Both the position numbers and the translations under genes were made by a program. From Sindora glabra (Eukaryota > Streptophyta > Magnoliopsida > Fabales > Fabaceae), in the NCBI GenBank assembly GCA_020226215.1, contig CM035230.1:24285883-24349882 (forward strand): 64,000 nucleotides of DNA, given 5' to 3'. The notes beneath the pieces are model-generated. The model searched no databases. It was not told where the DNA came from and was given only the letters and a program-made list of their open reading frames with translations. Of the stretch, positions 36,313 to 48,665 are shown piece after piece (within the stretch, counting starts at the first letter, position 1; each line of letters starts with the position of its first letter).

Positions 36313-36588
36313 CTGACTATTCTTATTAAAAGAGTTTTTATGCATTTTAATGTATATTTTTGAAGTTTGATTACCAATCTGCAAATGGACTCCCTTAGTT
36401 TTACATTTACCTTCCTCGAAAATATAATTGCTTTTCACACACCTTTATTTTTGAGAAGTATTAATTTTTTTTTCTCATGCTGCTAATTTTCCAAAAATGT
36501 ATTAGTGAAAGGTCCATAATTCAATCAATATTTTATTTAAATGTTTTTATATCATTATTGTAAGGTAATAAATACGAGAAAAATTAAA
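36313..36588. repeat. Segmental duplication copy A, right part
   Basis: This matches 45148-45423 (GAAGTTTGATT(A/G)CCAAT, ACTCCCTT(A/G)GTTTTACATTTAC, CTAATTTTCCAAAAATGTATTAGTGAAAG). It continues copy A after the retrotransposon. Confidence 0.85.
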
Positions 36589-36881
36589 TAAAGTTGAGTA
36601 AAAAAAATAACATTTTAAGTTTCTTCATAATTTTAAAAATACTATCACATCTAAATAAATATTAGTTAATTCTACAATCAATATTTTAAATTTTCTTATT
36701 TTTTAGCAACCTTTAAATACCATATATTATAACATTAGCTAAGTGAAAAAAACCATCATCTTAGATTTTTTTATAATTGCAAAAATGTCATTACATCTAA
36801 ATATTTGTTAGTTAATTCTAAAATTGATATTTTAAGTTTTTTTTTCATTTTCTTAATATCTTTCAAATTTCTTATCTTATG
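36589..36881. repeat. Two diverged tandem units of about 180 bp
   Basis: ACATCTAAATA...TTAGTTAATTCTA(C/A)AAT(C/T)(A/G)ATATTTTAA occurs at about 36650-36695 and again at about 36787-36835, each preceded by a similar TAAGTTT/TTAGATT...ATAATT segment. Non-coding. The last eight bases (36874-36881, ATCTTATG) are the target duplication of the next element. Confidence 0.55.
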
Positions 36882-38020
36882 TAAACTTGTTAAAATAGGT
36901 TAACATAACTTTACTAACCTAACCCAATGGATAAAAACTATACGTCGGGCCAGGCCAAGCTACTTTTTTTTCAGGTTGGATCCAAATTATATTGTTACAA
37001 TACCAGTCCTAGTTTCGAGTCAACATTTATCAAGCGAATTTTTATAATTCATTACATTTTATTCTTATCATATTAGTTATTTGTTTGTTATTAATTTTAC
37101 ATCATTAATTAATTAAAATTTATTATTATTTATTAAAAATAATTATATATTATTATTATGACTTAAATTTTTATTATATATATCAATGGGTCATATATAT
37201 TATATATGAAATTAAATATATTATTAAATATATATTTAATAAAATAAATATATATTATTAAAATCTAGTAAATACATGAATTTGCACTTAATAATATATA
37301 CATTTAATAAAATAATTTTAAATTTATTTAATAAATATATATTGATCAAGTTTAAAGTATTATATATAAAAATAAATATATTTAATAATTTATATATAAA
37401 TAAATAATTTTATAAGTAGTATATTAATAAAAATAATTATAATAATTTATATATAATAATAATAAATAAATAATAATGTATTATATTATATATATTTATA
37501 TAATATATTTAAAATTAATATCAAAATTATTTATTTAAATTTTAAATAATTCAAAATTTTAATATTAAAGTACTAATTGAAATTTAAATATAATTATTTA
37601 TTTTGATAAACTTATATAATATATGTTGATAATATTAAATATATAAATTTATTAATTTTAATATTAAAAATTATTTTATATTACTCATATATATAATTTT
37701 AATATATATATATATATTAAAGTATAATTTTAATATACGAAAATTATTTTTTTAATATCTATATAAAAATTAAACATATAATAAATTAATTATTTATTAC
37801 TTAATATTATTATCAAGTTAATGAGCTAATTCAATAATGCAACGAGATAATACTTACGAGTTCCAATCCTTTATTAGATTGGGCTAATCAGCTTCAATTT
37901 TTTACTAGATCGAGCCACTATTATCATTTTCCATAGCAATACCAATCTTAATCCCAAACTAGATAAAATTACATCAGTCTTAGGCCAACTTATTAAACCT
38001 AACTCATTTTGATAGCTCTA
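36882..38020. mobile_element. Non-autonomous hAT element, 1.1 kb, very A+T-rich
   Basis: ATCTTATG occurs directly outside both ends (36874-36881, 38021-38028), an exact 8 bp target duplication as made by hAT transposases. The left end TAAACTTGTTAAAATAGGTTA and the inverted right end TAGAGCTATCAAAATGAGTTA match at 14 of 21 positions, with mostly transition differences. They resemble the TAGNGNTGTCAAAATGGGT termini known from plant hAT families. The interior (about 37040-37800) is almost entirely A and T and encodes nothing. Confidence 0.8.
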
Positions 38021-38197
38021 ATCTTATGATGTTAATTAAATACAAAACCATTGTCTTAAGTTTTTTAGGAAATTAAAAAATGCTTCCATATCAAAATAGA
38101 CGTAGGTTGTATTTATTAGTTATTGTCTTATTAGTCTTAACAATTTTAAAAATGTCACTGCATTAATATAAACACTAATTTTGTCTTCTATTAACAT

Positions 38198-39977
38198 CAG
38201 AGATTTAAATTACAATTGTGATTACTTGTGATTGCAGTCATGGATATGATAGCATTGTGATTTTTTCAATTACAGCTAATGCATTGTTCAAAATGTGGAT
38301 TACAATCATCACAAAAATGAATTTTCATCAAATTCATACAATTTTATAAAAAAAATGCTCAAAAATTTTATATCAAACTTACTTAATTATAATTTTTGTT
38401 GATATTATACTTCTAAATGCATAAAATAGAATTAATTTAACAAAATTAGATTACATTGATAATGCATAACATGATATACCACATAGATTATTACATAAAT
38501 GCACAATAATATAATATAATATAATATGTTCCCAACTTAAATATTTTAAAATAGATGAATAAAAATAACAATTTTAACTATATTTCCACATAACAATCAA
38601 GAAGGCAAATAAGATAGTACTTGATATTATTTTATCATCACATGTAGAATGATGTGATAACGATGTAGAGGAGATCACATATAATTAAATTTTTTATAAT
38701 ATAAAAATGTGTAAAATTAAGAAATACATATTAAACTTTGTAATGTTTTAAATCGATTAGTGCAATATCTTGATAAGATAATTGATTACGATATATATAT
38801 TATCATAATAAGATTTATAATGAAATTTCAACTCATTAAATAAAGATTTAAACTTTATACACTGAAAACTTTTTAGTTGTTGGTAACAATTTTTTTAAAA
38901 TATTAATATTATTAGCATAAATCTTAAAAGTATATGTGAATGCTTTAAAATAAATAGCTAAGTAGAAAAAAATTCTAGAATGATGATTGCTACCTATGAA
39001 AATTTTAACTAATTAACTAGCAATTATTTTTAAAAAAATATTTTATACTATTAAATTTGCACTTACCAATAGAGAGGCATTAAGTTTTAATATCATAAGT
39101 TATCTTTTTTCATTTATTAATTTGTTCATAAGAAAATTTCTAAATTGATTGAAAAGGGATGCATTATTCCTAAATTTGGTTATAGCCATTTAATAATTTT
39201 TTTTGTGAAAGTTATTTAATAATTATTTTATGACTTTTTGTTAATTTAGCTTTACCCTTGATACCCACTTTGGTCTCTAGCTCTTTGCTTCTTTTATCTT
39301 CTCTTACATATCTCTATTTACTTTCAAGACATTTGAGATTTCCATCTCCCTCACTCTCACCCTTTCATCTCATTTCCTATCGTTCTTCATTATTCTCAAC
39401 CTTTAATTCCTTGTTTACATAGTTTTTTTTTTCATTTTTCCAAAAGAGAGAGAATGTTTGAGACATTTATCATTTTTAAGAAGGCAAGATTTTTAAGTTT
39501 GTCTCAATTGGTTGATATGTCTTAAACTTGAGTGTCTGGATCTAGTTTTCAAAGTAGGAATCTGCATCTTCTTTTAAAAATTTTGGGTTTGATTTTGAGC
39601 TTGGAATCCTTAAAGCTCTTGCTATGTAAATTATAATTTTCTCAAATCTATTTAAATTTTATTTTTAATGCATGTTGAGTTGCAAAGTTCAAGGAATTTA
39701 TTGTGTATCTATAATGTTTTATTCTCTTGTCATGATTCTCTTTAGTTTTTTTTTCTTTGTTCAATCTAAGTATATAATTTTATCAAGGTAAAATCCACCC
39801 GGTATGGTCCATTATGGCCGTAACAAGCTACAATATCATTTCTTTTCACTATTAAAAGAGTGCAATAAAAGTGAATTTCATTCACACCACTAAATTGGTG
39901 AAATGCTAATGCAGTTACTTCAACAATTGCAATTTTACAATTACAATTTATAATTCAGTCCATTTTTTAAATCCCTA
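38198..39977. mobile_element. Probable second hAT-like element, 1.8 kb
   Basis: The left end CAGAGATTTAAA and the inverted right end TAGGGATTTAAA suggest hAT CAGGG-type termini. The flanking octamers ATTAACAT (38190-38197) and GTCAACAT (39978-39985) agree at six of eight positions. Subterminal runs of ACAATTG/CAATTGC appear in inverted order at both ends. No transposase is visible. 39230-39420 is a pyrimidine-rich block of unknown origin. Confidence 0.55.
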
Positions 39978-39985
39978 GTCAACAT

Positions 39986-41914
39986 TTATGTGTCAATATA
40001 AAATTGCAATTCTTTGATACTGACACCAATTTGGATATTTTTTAGCTTAATGTAACAAATCTTTAAGGATTTTGGCATTCAATAAAGAATTTCTTCCTAA
40101 AATTCTTAGTTAAAAAAAATATAATGTAAAGCAAATTTTGGCCATTTATTAATAGAATAAAGTCACATAAAATGATATATCAATTTAAGAAAAAATATTA
40201 AATTCATATTTATACAATTTACAAAAAAACTTCTCCTATAGAAGTTAGAAAATATGAGAGCTATAGTTTAAAATCTAAAAAATACTATAATATTCATAAA
40301 ACAATTATTATTGTCTTCATAGTATGAAACCTATCTCCACTATTTCAATTTTTTCTCTATTAGAGACGAAGAAGAAGAAGAAGAAGAAGAAGAAGAAGAA
40401 GAAGAAGAAGAAGAAGAAGAAGAAGAAGAAGAAGAAGAAGAAGAAGAAGGAGAATAGATTTTGGAGAATCAAAGGAAAGAAAATTAGCATAAAGAAAATC
40501 GATAGAGTCATTATATATCTCTATTAGAACTTCCTTAAAAAACTATAACTTCACTCCAAGAAAAATGAAAGAGTTTTAGTTAGTTTGTTTATAAACAATT
40601 ATTGAGAGTAAAATTGTGAATTTTTAGTCAATAAAGCATGCAATTCATTGACCAAATGGTTGTGGTTGTTGTTAATAAGAAAAAGAGTTATATGTAGCAT
40701 ATTTTTAATATTCAAGGGAAGCTAGTGTAGGTTTTGAAACATTAGGGAAAGTTTGTATAATTTTTGTATCTTTTATGAGAAGGTAGCATATTTTGCTCTA
40801 ATATCATTGAATGTTGAGCAATATTTTTAAGTTGCTTTTTGGATACATCCAAAATTTGCCATTCACTTCATCAATGATGTAGGGCAAAGTAGGTGGCCAA
40901 CTTAGATTAGTGGCTTGTATTAAAGCATTTTGTTAGGTAGGGTGTTTAGTAGGCTCCTAGGCAATAGGTTGTGAAGGCATAGTACTCCAAGTGGCAAAAA
41001 ATGATGGAGTTATCATCCTGCCATCATGATCTTTGAGCCTATAGCTAACCTTAATAGAATTTACTCTACTTTTGCATGATGAAGACAAAATAACTTATAA
41101 CATTCAACAAAAAAAAACTTGAAATAGTTGAAAATTTCTAACAGATAATGTTCAACAATGTTTAATAAAATTTAAGCTTGACAATAACACATAAAAATTA
41201 AACCAAAATAAATAAAAAATAAAATGACTCAACAATTTAACAATTCACCGCATCTTTTTGATAAATAAAACTAAAAATAGTTAAAAACTTTAATAGATAT
41301 CATTTAGCCATTTAATAGAAATTGAGCATGAGAAGTAATTATAATTTTTATCTAATAAGAAGATTAACTTCATTGGAAAGATATTACTAACAGAAAATAT
41401 TATGAATAAATTGTAATTAGAATTCAATTCAAATGTTTAAAGAAAGTATCTAGAAGTTCTTTTGTGTAGGCGTGCTCGCACGTGCTCATTGATATGTAGC
41501 ATCCCTCATTATAGTATAACTAACAAAAATATGCATAATTATACACCCAAATAACCTAAACTTTATAAGCATTTTCCTTTCATAGAATATGTGATGAAGA
41601 TTACAATAATAGATTTCTTTTCCTTGCATGAAAGGAATCACAATAAAAAGAAATAAGCAATACATTTATGCATTGATCAATTTCAAATAACCCTTTATAA
41701 TATTGGGATGCATTGCAATCAACATATAAGTAATCCCATTCCTTTTATCAAGAATAAGTAAACCAGGGCGTACATTTAGCATTCTTGAACTAATGATTTT
41801 TCAAGCTAAGCCAAAAATAACTTAGAAATCTAAGACTTCATCTAGACATTTTATAAATTAAACTAAAAGTTACTACAAAATCTAAGAAATCATCGCCACG
41901 TTCAACAGATTAAA
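39986..41914. other. Intergenic spacer with trinucleotide repeat
   Basis: A+T-rich sequence holding the GAA repeat listed separately; otherwise no gene or element is recognised. Confidence 0.5.
40367..40449. repeat. (GAA)n microsatellite, about 27 units
   Basis: A nearly perfect GAA/AAG run. Frames made of lysine, or of phenylalanine on the other strand, over this stretch are repeat artefacts and not genes. Confidence 0.98.
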
Positions 41915-44900
41915 CCGATAATAGCTAATAATTGCAAAATACCAAAATGCTAGTTTTTTAGGGAAACTCACCAACTTAAACAGAGAATGAACAATGGTGG
42001 ACACGATAGACAAGCTAGGTGGAGACAATTTCAAGCACGATGATGGTCGTATTGGTTTTTACAAATATCCAAAGATTACTAATGGAATAACTTGTTACTA
42101 ATTTGTTTAAATAAAATGATGCATTTCAAATAACAATAGAAATAGTGATGAATTTTATTAATTTTATTGCAAAATATATTTACTAATTTTAAAATTTTTC
42201 ATCATTTTGCCAAAGAAATTTTAAAATTTTCCTACCTCAATTCTTCACAAAATTCATCAATAATTTGAATTATAAAATTTAGTTTTGTTGCTAAATTCAT
42301 TAATAATTTTTCATTGACAATTACCAATGGAATTAGTAACAGATGTAGCACCATCCGTTCCCAATTTTAGTGCTAAAATTAAATGCTTTTTTGCAAGTAT
42401 AATTTCCAAAATATTGATGACATTTTTCTAAGTATGATTTCCAAAATATTGATGACATTTTTCTAAGTATGATTTCCAAAATTTTGATGGCATTTCCATT
42501 GCCAATTCGTCATTAATTAATTTTAGTCAGTAAATGTTAAAGTTCTTATAGTGAATATTGGAATTTTGAAAAAAAATATTAGTTTAAGTTAGTTTTAGTT
42601 ATAAGTTAGAAAAATAAGGGTTGAAATTCGTTGTAGTTAAAAAAGAGTTTTGAGATTTTAGGTTTAGTTGAAAATATATAGGTATTGGAAAAAATATTAG
42701 TTCAATTTAGTTTTAGGTGTAAGTTAAAAAAAATTGAAGTTGAAATTAATATTATTAAAAAATGGAACTGAGATTTCGTATTTAATTGAAAATGTATAGG
42801 TATTCAAAAATATTTGTTGAATTTAGAAGTTCAATTTATTTTTAGTTAAAAAATATATAGGAGATCATATTTCAAGTTTGACGTTAAAAAATAGAAAATA
42901 AAATATATTTTATATTTGGCGTTATCAAAAAATAGGAATCAAGATTGGATTTAGTTTCACGATGTTACCCAAAAATAGGAATTTAGATTAATTTTTTAAA
43001 ATTGAGATTAATCTTACTTTTATATTATAGATTAGAGTGGTAGCATGACGGTGACAGTGCGGTGGCTTTATGATCTGGAAGAAGCTTCTATTAATTAGAA
43101 AAAATGGCTGTTCAGTGGGAAATGCAGCTGAAGAAGCTCCAGTTGATTATAGATTAAGGCAAAAGCAGCACTTGTTGACTTGAAAAAACGGCTGAAGAAA
43201 ATTTTGTTGATCAGGAATTGCGGTTGAGCAAGCCTCTGCTAATCACGAAGGGTTATAATGTTTGAGTAAGCTGCTTTACATTGAGTTGAAGAAGCTCTTG
43301 GCTATTGGGATGAGCAGAAGAGCAAGTTCGGGTTGAACAGAAAGAGTTGTTTGATATTGAGTGTAGAAGCCCCCTGTAGATCAAGATTTGTGTAGTTTTT
43401 TTAATTTTTAAATTTATAAATAATTTGTAACTAAGATATATTTTTGAAAATAAAGTTGTACAATTTTAAGAATATTTTATTCCTTTTAATTATTTTTATT
43501 ATATGCAACTTTTGCTTTTTTTGGGATATTCCCACGGTAATATACCATGGAAAAACTTGTCCATGACGGTGTGCCATCATGTTTACAGTGGCTTTTTAAA
43601 TGGTCGGAAACCATTATTTTGAAAATAAAAATGAAAAAGATGACACAAAATGTTCTAGGGAAAGGTCGTGTGAAAAAATTTCTCATGCATGTATTTCCCA
43701 CTGGTTAAAAATTGTGGAAAACCCCACGAAAAAATTAGGGAATATTTAGATATATTTTTAGAAAATTGTTATTAAAAACTGTTTTTAAAATTATTTTTTT
43801 AGGATTTAGAAATAATTCTCAAATCAAAGAAAAAAATAAGGAATGGTCGCTATTGTGAATAAAATATTTTATTTAATTAAAAAATTAAAATCAAGTCCAA
43901 GAGAATAAGTTAAGAAAATATTTAAAAATTATTTTCCAATTTTAAAGTTATACATTTAAAAAAATTCTGAAAACAAATTTACAAATAGATTTTATTATTT
44001 TTAAAAACAAAAATGTAGATAACTATTTTTAAAATACAATAAACAAACCAACTCCTAATTGCTCATAACAAAATTAGTGATTTCTCATGGGTTTGACCAT
44101 GGAAAAATTACTATTTTTCTAGTATAAATTAATGATTTCTCATGGCCCTAATCATAGGAAAAACTACTAGAAAATAGTGATAGGGAGAAAATAATAGTCT
44201 AAGATTTTAAAGTACAAAAGTGTGGTTGCCACACGGGCCACCGCATTAGTATCAATTGCAATGATTGTCGTCACCAATGCTGCATTGGGCTACTGCTGCA
44301 TTACCGATTACTTGCAAATGGTGATTACCACCATCTAGGAGGTAATGGTGGCAGTTATAATGATAGCAATCGGTGTGGAGGCGGCCAATTATCGCAGTAG
44401 TAACGATAGAAGAAAAGAAGTAGTAAATGAATACAGTTAATGGAGGAAAGATATTTTTTCCTATCTTTTAATATAAATATTTCTTTTGAAATCTTATTTT
44501 TAATAAAAAAAATATTGATAATTCTGCCATTTGAAAAACATTTTGGTACAACTTTGAATGATAGGGTTACAATTTTTTACTACTTATATTCAAAATTCAC
44601 ACCCACTTGTAATTTTTTGTTTAGAAATATTACGTAAGTACAATTTTTTATGTACTTCTTACATTCTAAAAAATTACAAGGTTTCATATAATAAATTACA
44701 ATTTTTATAATAATTTTTTAAAATGTCTATGAACATAAATTTTAAATATTTTTTAGAAGAATTTAAATTTAATTTATTATTGACATGAAATATTTTATAT
44801 TATCAGTAAATAAAAATAAAATATATCATTAAAAATGCAATTATAATTAAAATTTTTTAATAATAGTAAAAAATTTTAATAATATTTATTATCATGATAA

Positions 44901-45423
44901 TATTTAAATTAATGATAATATAAAATTAAAATTAATTTTTTTTAAATGCTTAAAAAAAACTCCATAAATCGAACGGCCTCAGTGCTGCTGATATAATAAG
45001 TTCGTACTTCTTAGGTTGCGCGCTTGAAACAAGTAGAGTTGCTTGTCCCCGAAGTCAATGTCACGGCCCCACTCTTCTTCTGCTGGTCTTCGTACATAAT
45101 TGCAACGGCATAATTTTTCGTACTATTTTAGGTTGAAGCTGGCCCGCCATTCCCATTGAAATCCCCTTGACCCCTTTCAATGTAGGTCTCTGAAGTTTGA
45201 TTGCCAATTCAGAAACGGACTCCCTTGGTTTTACATTTACTTTCCACAAAAATATAATTGCTTTTAATACACCTTTATTTCTGGGAAGTGTTGATTTTTT
45301 TTTCTCATGCCGCTAATTTTCCAAAAATGTATTAGTGAAAGATCCATAATTCACTCTATATTTTATTTAAATGTTTTTAGATCATTATTGCAAGGTAATA
45401 AATACGTGAAAAATTAAATAGAA
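41915..45423. repeat. Segmental duplication copy B
   Basis: This is the counterpart of 27905-30647 plus 36313-36588, lacking the LTR retrotransposon. It differs by an extra block at about 42955-43362 (missing from copy A), an extra segment near 42240-42370 and a short tandem repeat of CTAAGTATGATTTCCAAAAT near 42390-42480. It ends about 0.9 kb upstream of the resistance gene. No protein family is recognised in it. Confidence 0.88.
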
Positions 45424-46306
45424 TTTAATTTTAAAGTGATAAATTTATGTGTAATAATATTTAAGAAATTACCAATCTACTGCTATACAGATTCGAAAAG
45501 AATAATTTATTCGAGTGAATACTCCAGTAAACTCAAGTAAAATTATTATCTCGAAGAAGTTGAGATTGGAAATAGGAATGAAACCAAGAGCAAGTTAAAG
45601 CCAACGAAAAGGTCTTGACTTGGTGATCCTTTTCTTCTGCCTTCTATGTAATACTCTATCCGAGTTATTGCCTCGTTTTAGTATGTATGCGCATTTTCAT
45701 TGCCAACAACACATTCTTGCCACTTATTCTCTTGATCACATATTTGAAGGTATGTGTGAATACACCGACTACAACTGTTAAATTTTCATTGCCGACCACG
45801 CAATCACCTTAACTCCTTATTTATTTAATAAAATTATTTTTTAAACAACTATTTATATACATCTAAATTCATAAATTTATCAATAATTCATTTAAATTTC
45901 AATAATTAATTCTAAATAAATCAATAACAACACATGTGCAATTTTTAAAATTTTTTAAATAAATCAAATCAAACTAAAATTTTAACTCATAAATAGATTA
46001 TATAGTAGATCTAAATAAAAAAATTTCAAAATAAAAAATTATTTATATTAAGATTCAACTTGGCTTATATCAACTCCTAATTTAAGACGTGTGAACGCAC
46101 TAGTCCTACTTGTCATGTCATGTCATCGGGTTAGCTGAGGGAAGCGACCAGACTAATATAAGGTGGGTAAGACATGCGGGAGGCAGGACAGAAGTAGACC
46201 TAAGGTTTGATTGGTTTTCCTTTTCACGTTTGTTTCACTTTAACATCGTAGAACTCCTTAAACCATATTGTTTTGAGCAATTGAATCAAGAAAGCCCAAA
46301 ACCAAA
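45424..46306 (+). promoter_or_regulatory. Upstream region of the TNL gene
   Basis: About 0.9 kb lies between duplication copy B and the TNL start codon. It is A+T-rich to about 46080 and then more balanced, as expected for a leader. I see no single decisive promoter element. The 105-codon frame 46110-46427 overlaps the leader and the TIR exon in another frame and is a shadow. Confidence 0.4.
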
Positions 46307-46797
46307 ATGGAGGCGTCTTCCTCAAACTCATCTGATCAGAAGCCGGGATGGAAGTATCACGTTTTCTCGAGTTTTAGGGGAGAAGACACTCGAAATGGCT
46401 TCGCAGATCATTTGTTTGCTGCTCTGAAGGAAAATGGGATTTCAACTTTTAGAGATAATGAAGAACTTGAAAGAGGGGAAGTTATTTCTCAACAACTTGT
46501 TAAGGCAATTCAGGAATCTCTGTTTGCCATTGTCATTCTCTCCCCAAATTACCCATCTTCCTCTTGGTTTTTGGATGAGCTTCAAGAGATTCTTGCATCC
46601 AGAAGAGCTTTTGGACGGCAAGTTTTTCTAGTCTTCTACGGTGTAGATCCGTCTCATGCGAGACACCAAAAAGAAAGTTTTGCAGAAGCTTTCAGAAAAC
46701 ATGAAGAAAGATTTGGGAAAGATAGCATCAAGGTCCAAAAATGGAGACAAGCCTTGAAAGAAGTTGCAAATTTATCTGGCTGGGACTCTAGAAATAA
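46307..46797 (+). CDS. TNL exon 1: TIR domain
   Basis: The first ATG in good position gives a short serine-rich leader, then YHVFSSFRGEDTR (residues 17-29; family form YDVFLSFRGEDTR), GISTFRDNEELERG (44-57), AIVILSPNYPSSSWFLDELQEI (split across 74-95) and FYGVDPSHAR (110-119). The glutamate of LDEL (residue 91) occupies the position of the catalytic NADase residue. A phenylalanine replaces the usual cysteine two residues before this LDEL. The exon ends WDSRN-AA|GTAAGA. If the splice is not made, the frame stops two codons later, so this exon alone encodes an intact 164-residue TIR protein. TIR-only proteins are known to act in plant immunity, but whether this one is expressed is unknown. Confidence 0.9.
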
Positions 46798-47516
46798 GTA
46801 AGATTTTTATGAATAAATATAGAAGTTGCAAGTTTTAATCCTTTTCTTCACTTCGTTTTGTGTATTCAACATATAACTTTAATAGCAAATAAAAACAAAA
46901 ATGAAAGTAAAATGTGATGACAAAACTTCATTGGTCAAGTGAGAGTACGAGAATTAGATGAGATTCAAGTTTCAAGTGATTGATTCCATGTTTACTATTG
47001 TCCAATTTTCTTTCTTTAATTTTTTTTTTTGTTTTGTTTAGGAGCTTATTAATTCAATGGGTGAAAAAAAAGGTGTATTCTACAAAAGGTTACGTGTTAA
47101 ATTCTGACGAAGATATGTATGGTTGGGCTTTAATTGAGAATGGGGTAACTTAATTGTACCTAGATTATACTGTGCATAATTTTTCATAGAATAATGGTTG
47201 AATTTGAAAATTTTTGTTTCAATCCAAAATGACTTATTACTTCACCCGTACTCTAAAACTAGTGTAAAAAAATACTTTTTTTAAAAAATTATAAGATTAA
47301 AGTTGACTCTTTGATTTTATATTTATTATTGAATAATTATTTTTTAAAAATTTTTATATTTATTTTTCTAATCCGATAGTTGGGCATTGAAATCACAATC
47401 TAAGAAAAGTTATAACTTTGAAGTGTAAAGTACATAGTATCAGTTGATAACATACAATTTAAACAATATTGATCTGCATTTAACTCATATAAAACTGTAT
47501 TTTCATCTTTGTTCAG

Positions 47517-48626
47517 GCGATAAGCAAATCTAGTTGAACGAATTGTTCGAGCAATATGTACAAAACTTCAACCTTTGTTGCCATCACCCCACGATGAGCT
47601 GGTTGGAATTGATTCAAAGGTTAAAGAAATATATTCACTTTTAAGAGTAGATGAGAAGAATGATGTTCATTTTATTGAAATATGGGGTATGGGTGCAGTA
47701 GGAAAGACAACTCTAGCAAGAGTTGTCTATGAGAGAATTAGACAACAATTTGATGGTAGTTGCTTTCTTCACAATGTTAGAGAGGCTTGTGAAAGACAAG
47801 GCTTTGTTGAGTTACAAAGAAAGCTTCTTGCAGATATAAAAGTAAAAGGTATGGAAATTAAAGATCAATATGATGGAAATAAGGCTATAAAAAATCTTTT
47901 GTGTAATAAGAGAATTCTCCTTGTTCTTGATGATGTGAATGCAATTAGCCAACTAGAAAATTTGGTTAGAACCCAAAAGTGGTTTGGTCTAGGAAGTAGA
48001 GTGATAGTAACAACAAGGGATAAGCAGTTAATGAAAACATATAGAAATGGAACTTTTGAAAACTTTGAGGTTAAACTCTTAACCTCAAATGAGTCTCTTC
48101 AACTCTTTTTTCAGAAAGCCTTTAAAGGAGATCATCCTAAGAAAGGATATTTGGAAGTGTCTAAGAGTGTGGTTCACTATGTCAAAGGCCTTCCTTTAGG
48201 ACTTGAAGTTCTAGGTTCATTTCTTTATGGAAGAAGTATACCAGAATGGAAAGATGCTTCGAGTACGTTAGAGAAACAACCACAAGATGTTATTTTGAAG
48301 ACACTTAGATTAAGTTATGATGGATTAGAATATTCTTACAAGACAATATTTCTTGATATTGCTTGTTTCTTCATAGGTTGGGATAGAAATCATGTGACAC
48401 ATATATTGCAAATTTGTGGCTATAATCCGACAATTGGAATTGAAGTTCTTATTTAAAAATCATTGATAACTTGCAATAATGGATGTTTGGAAATGCATGA
48501 TTTGCTTCAAAAAATGGGTAGATATATTGTTTTTCATGAATCTCTGAATGATGTCATTCAGATGTAAGTAGACGAAGCAGGCTGTGGTCCATGGAGGACA
48601 TAGATTACGTCCTAGCAAAAGATAAG
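47517..48626 (+). pseudogene. TNL exon 2: NB-ARC domain with two stops and a frameshift
   Basis: The acceptor is TTGTTCAG|GCGATAAGC. The frame in phase with exon 1 meets TAA at 47521, then reads ANLVERIVRAICTKLQP into the open part from 47575. Motifs in order: P-loop GMGAVGKTT (47686-47712, Lys codon 47704), RNBS-A-like CFLHNVREA, kinase-2 ILLVLDDVN, RNBS-B GSRVIVTTRDKQL, GLPLGLEVLGSFL and RNBS-D IFLDIACFF. A second TAA (48454) comes just before KSLIT, followed by the MHD motif as EMHDLLQKMGRYI. A shift near 48560 then leads to SRRSRLWSMEDIDYVL and the donor AAG|GTACGT. The nucleotide-binding switch itself is intact in sequence. Confidence 0.9.
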
Positions 48627-48665
48627 GTACGTATGTTTTTCTTAGCCCCTATTGGTGTTATATAT

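Noticed and set aside
40317..40527. Open frames of poly-lysine (+) and poly-phenylalanine (-)
   Set aside because: They are translations of the GAA microsatellite with no protein features.
43486..43701. 71-codon minus-strand frame in duplication copy B
   Set aside because: It is not maintained in copy A and resembles no known family.
46110..46427. 105-codon frame upstream of the TNL
   Set aside because: It overlaps the TIR exon in a different frame, and its sequence has no recognisable domain.
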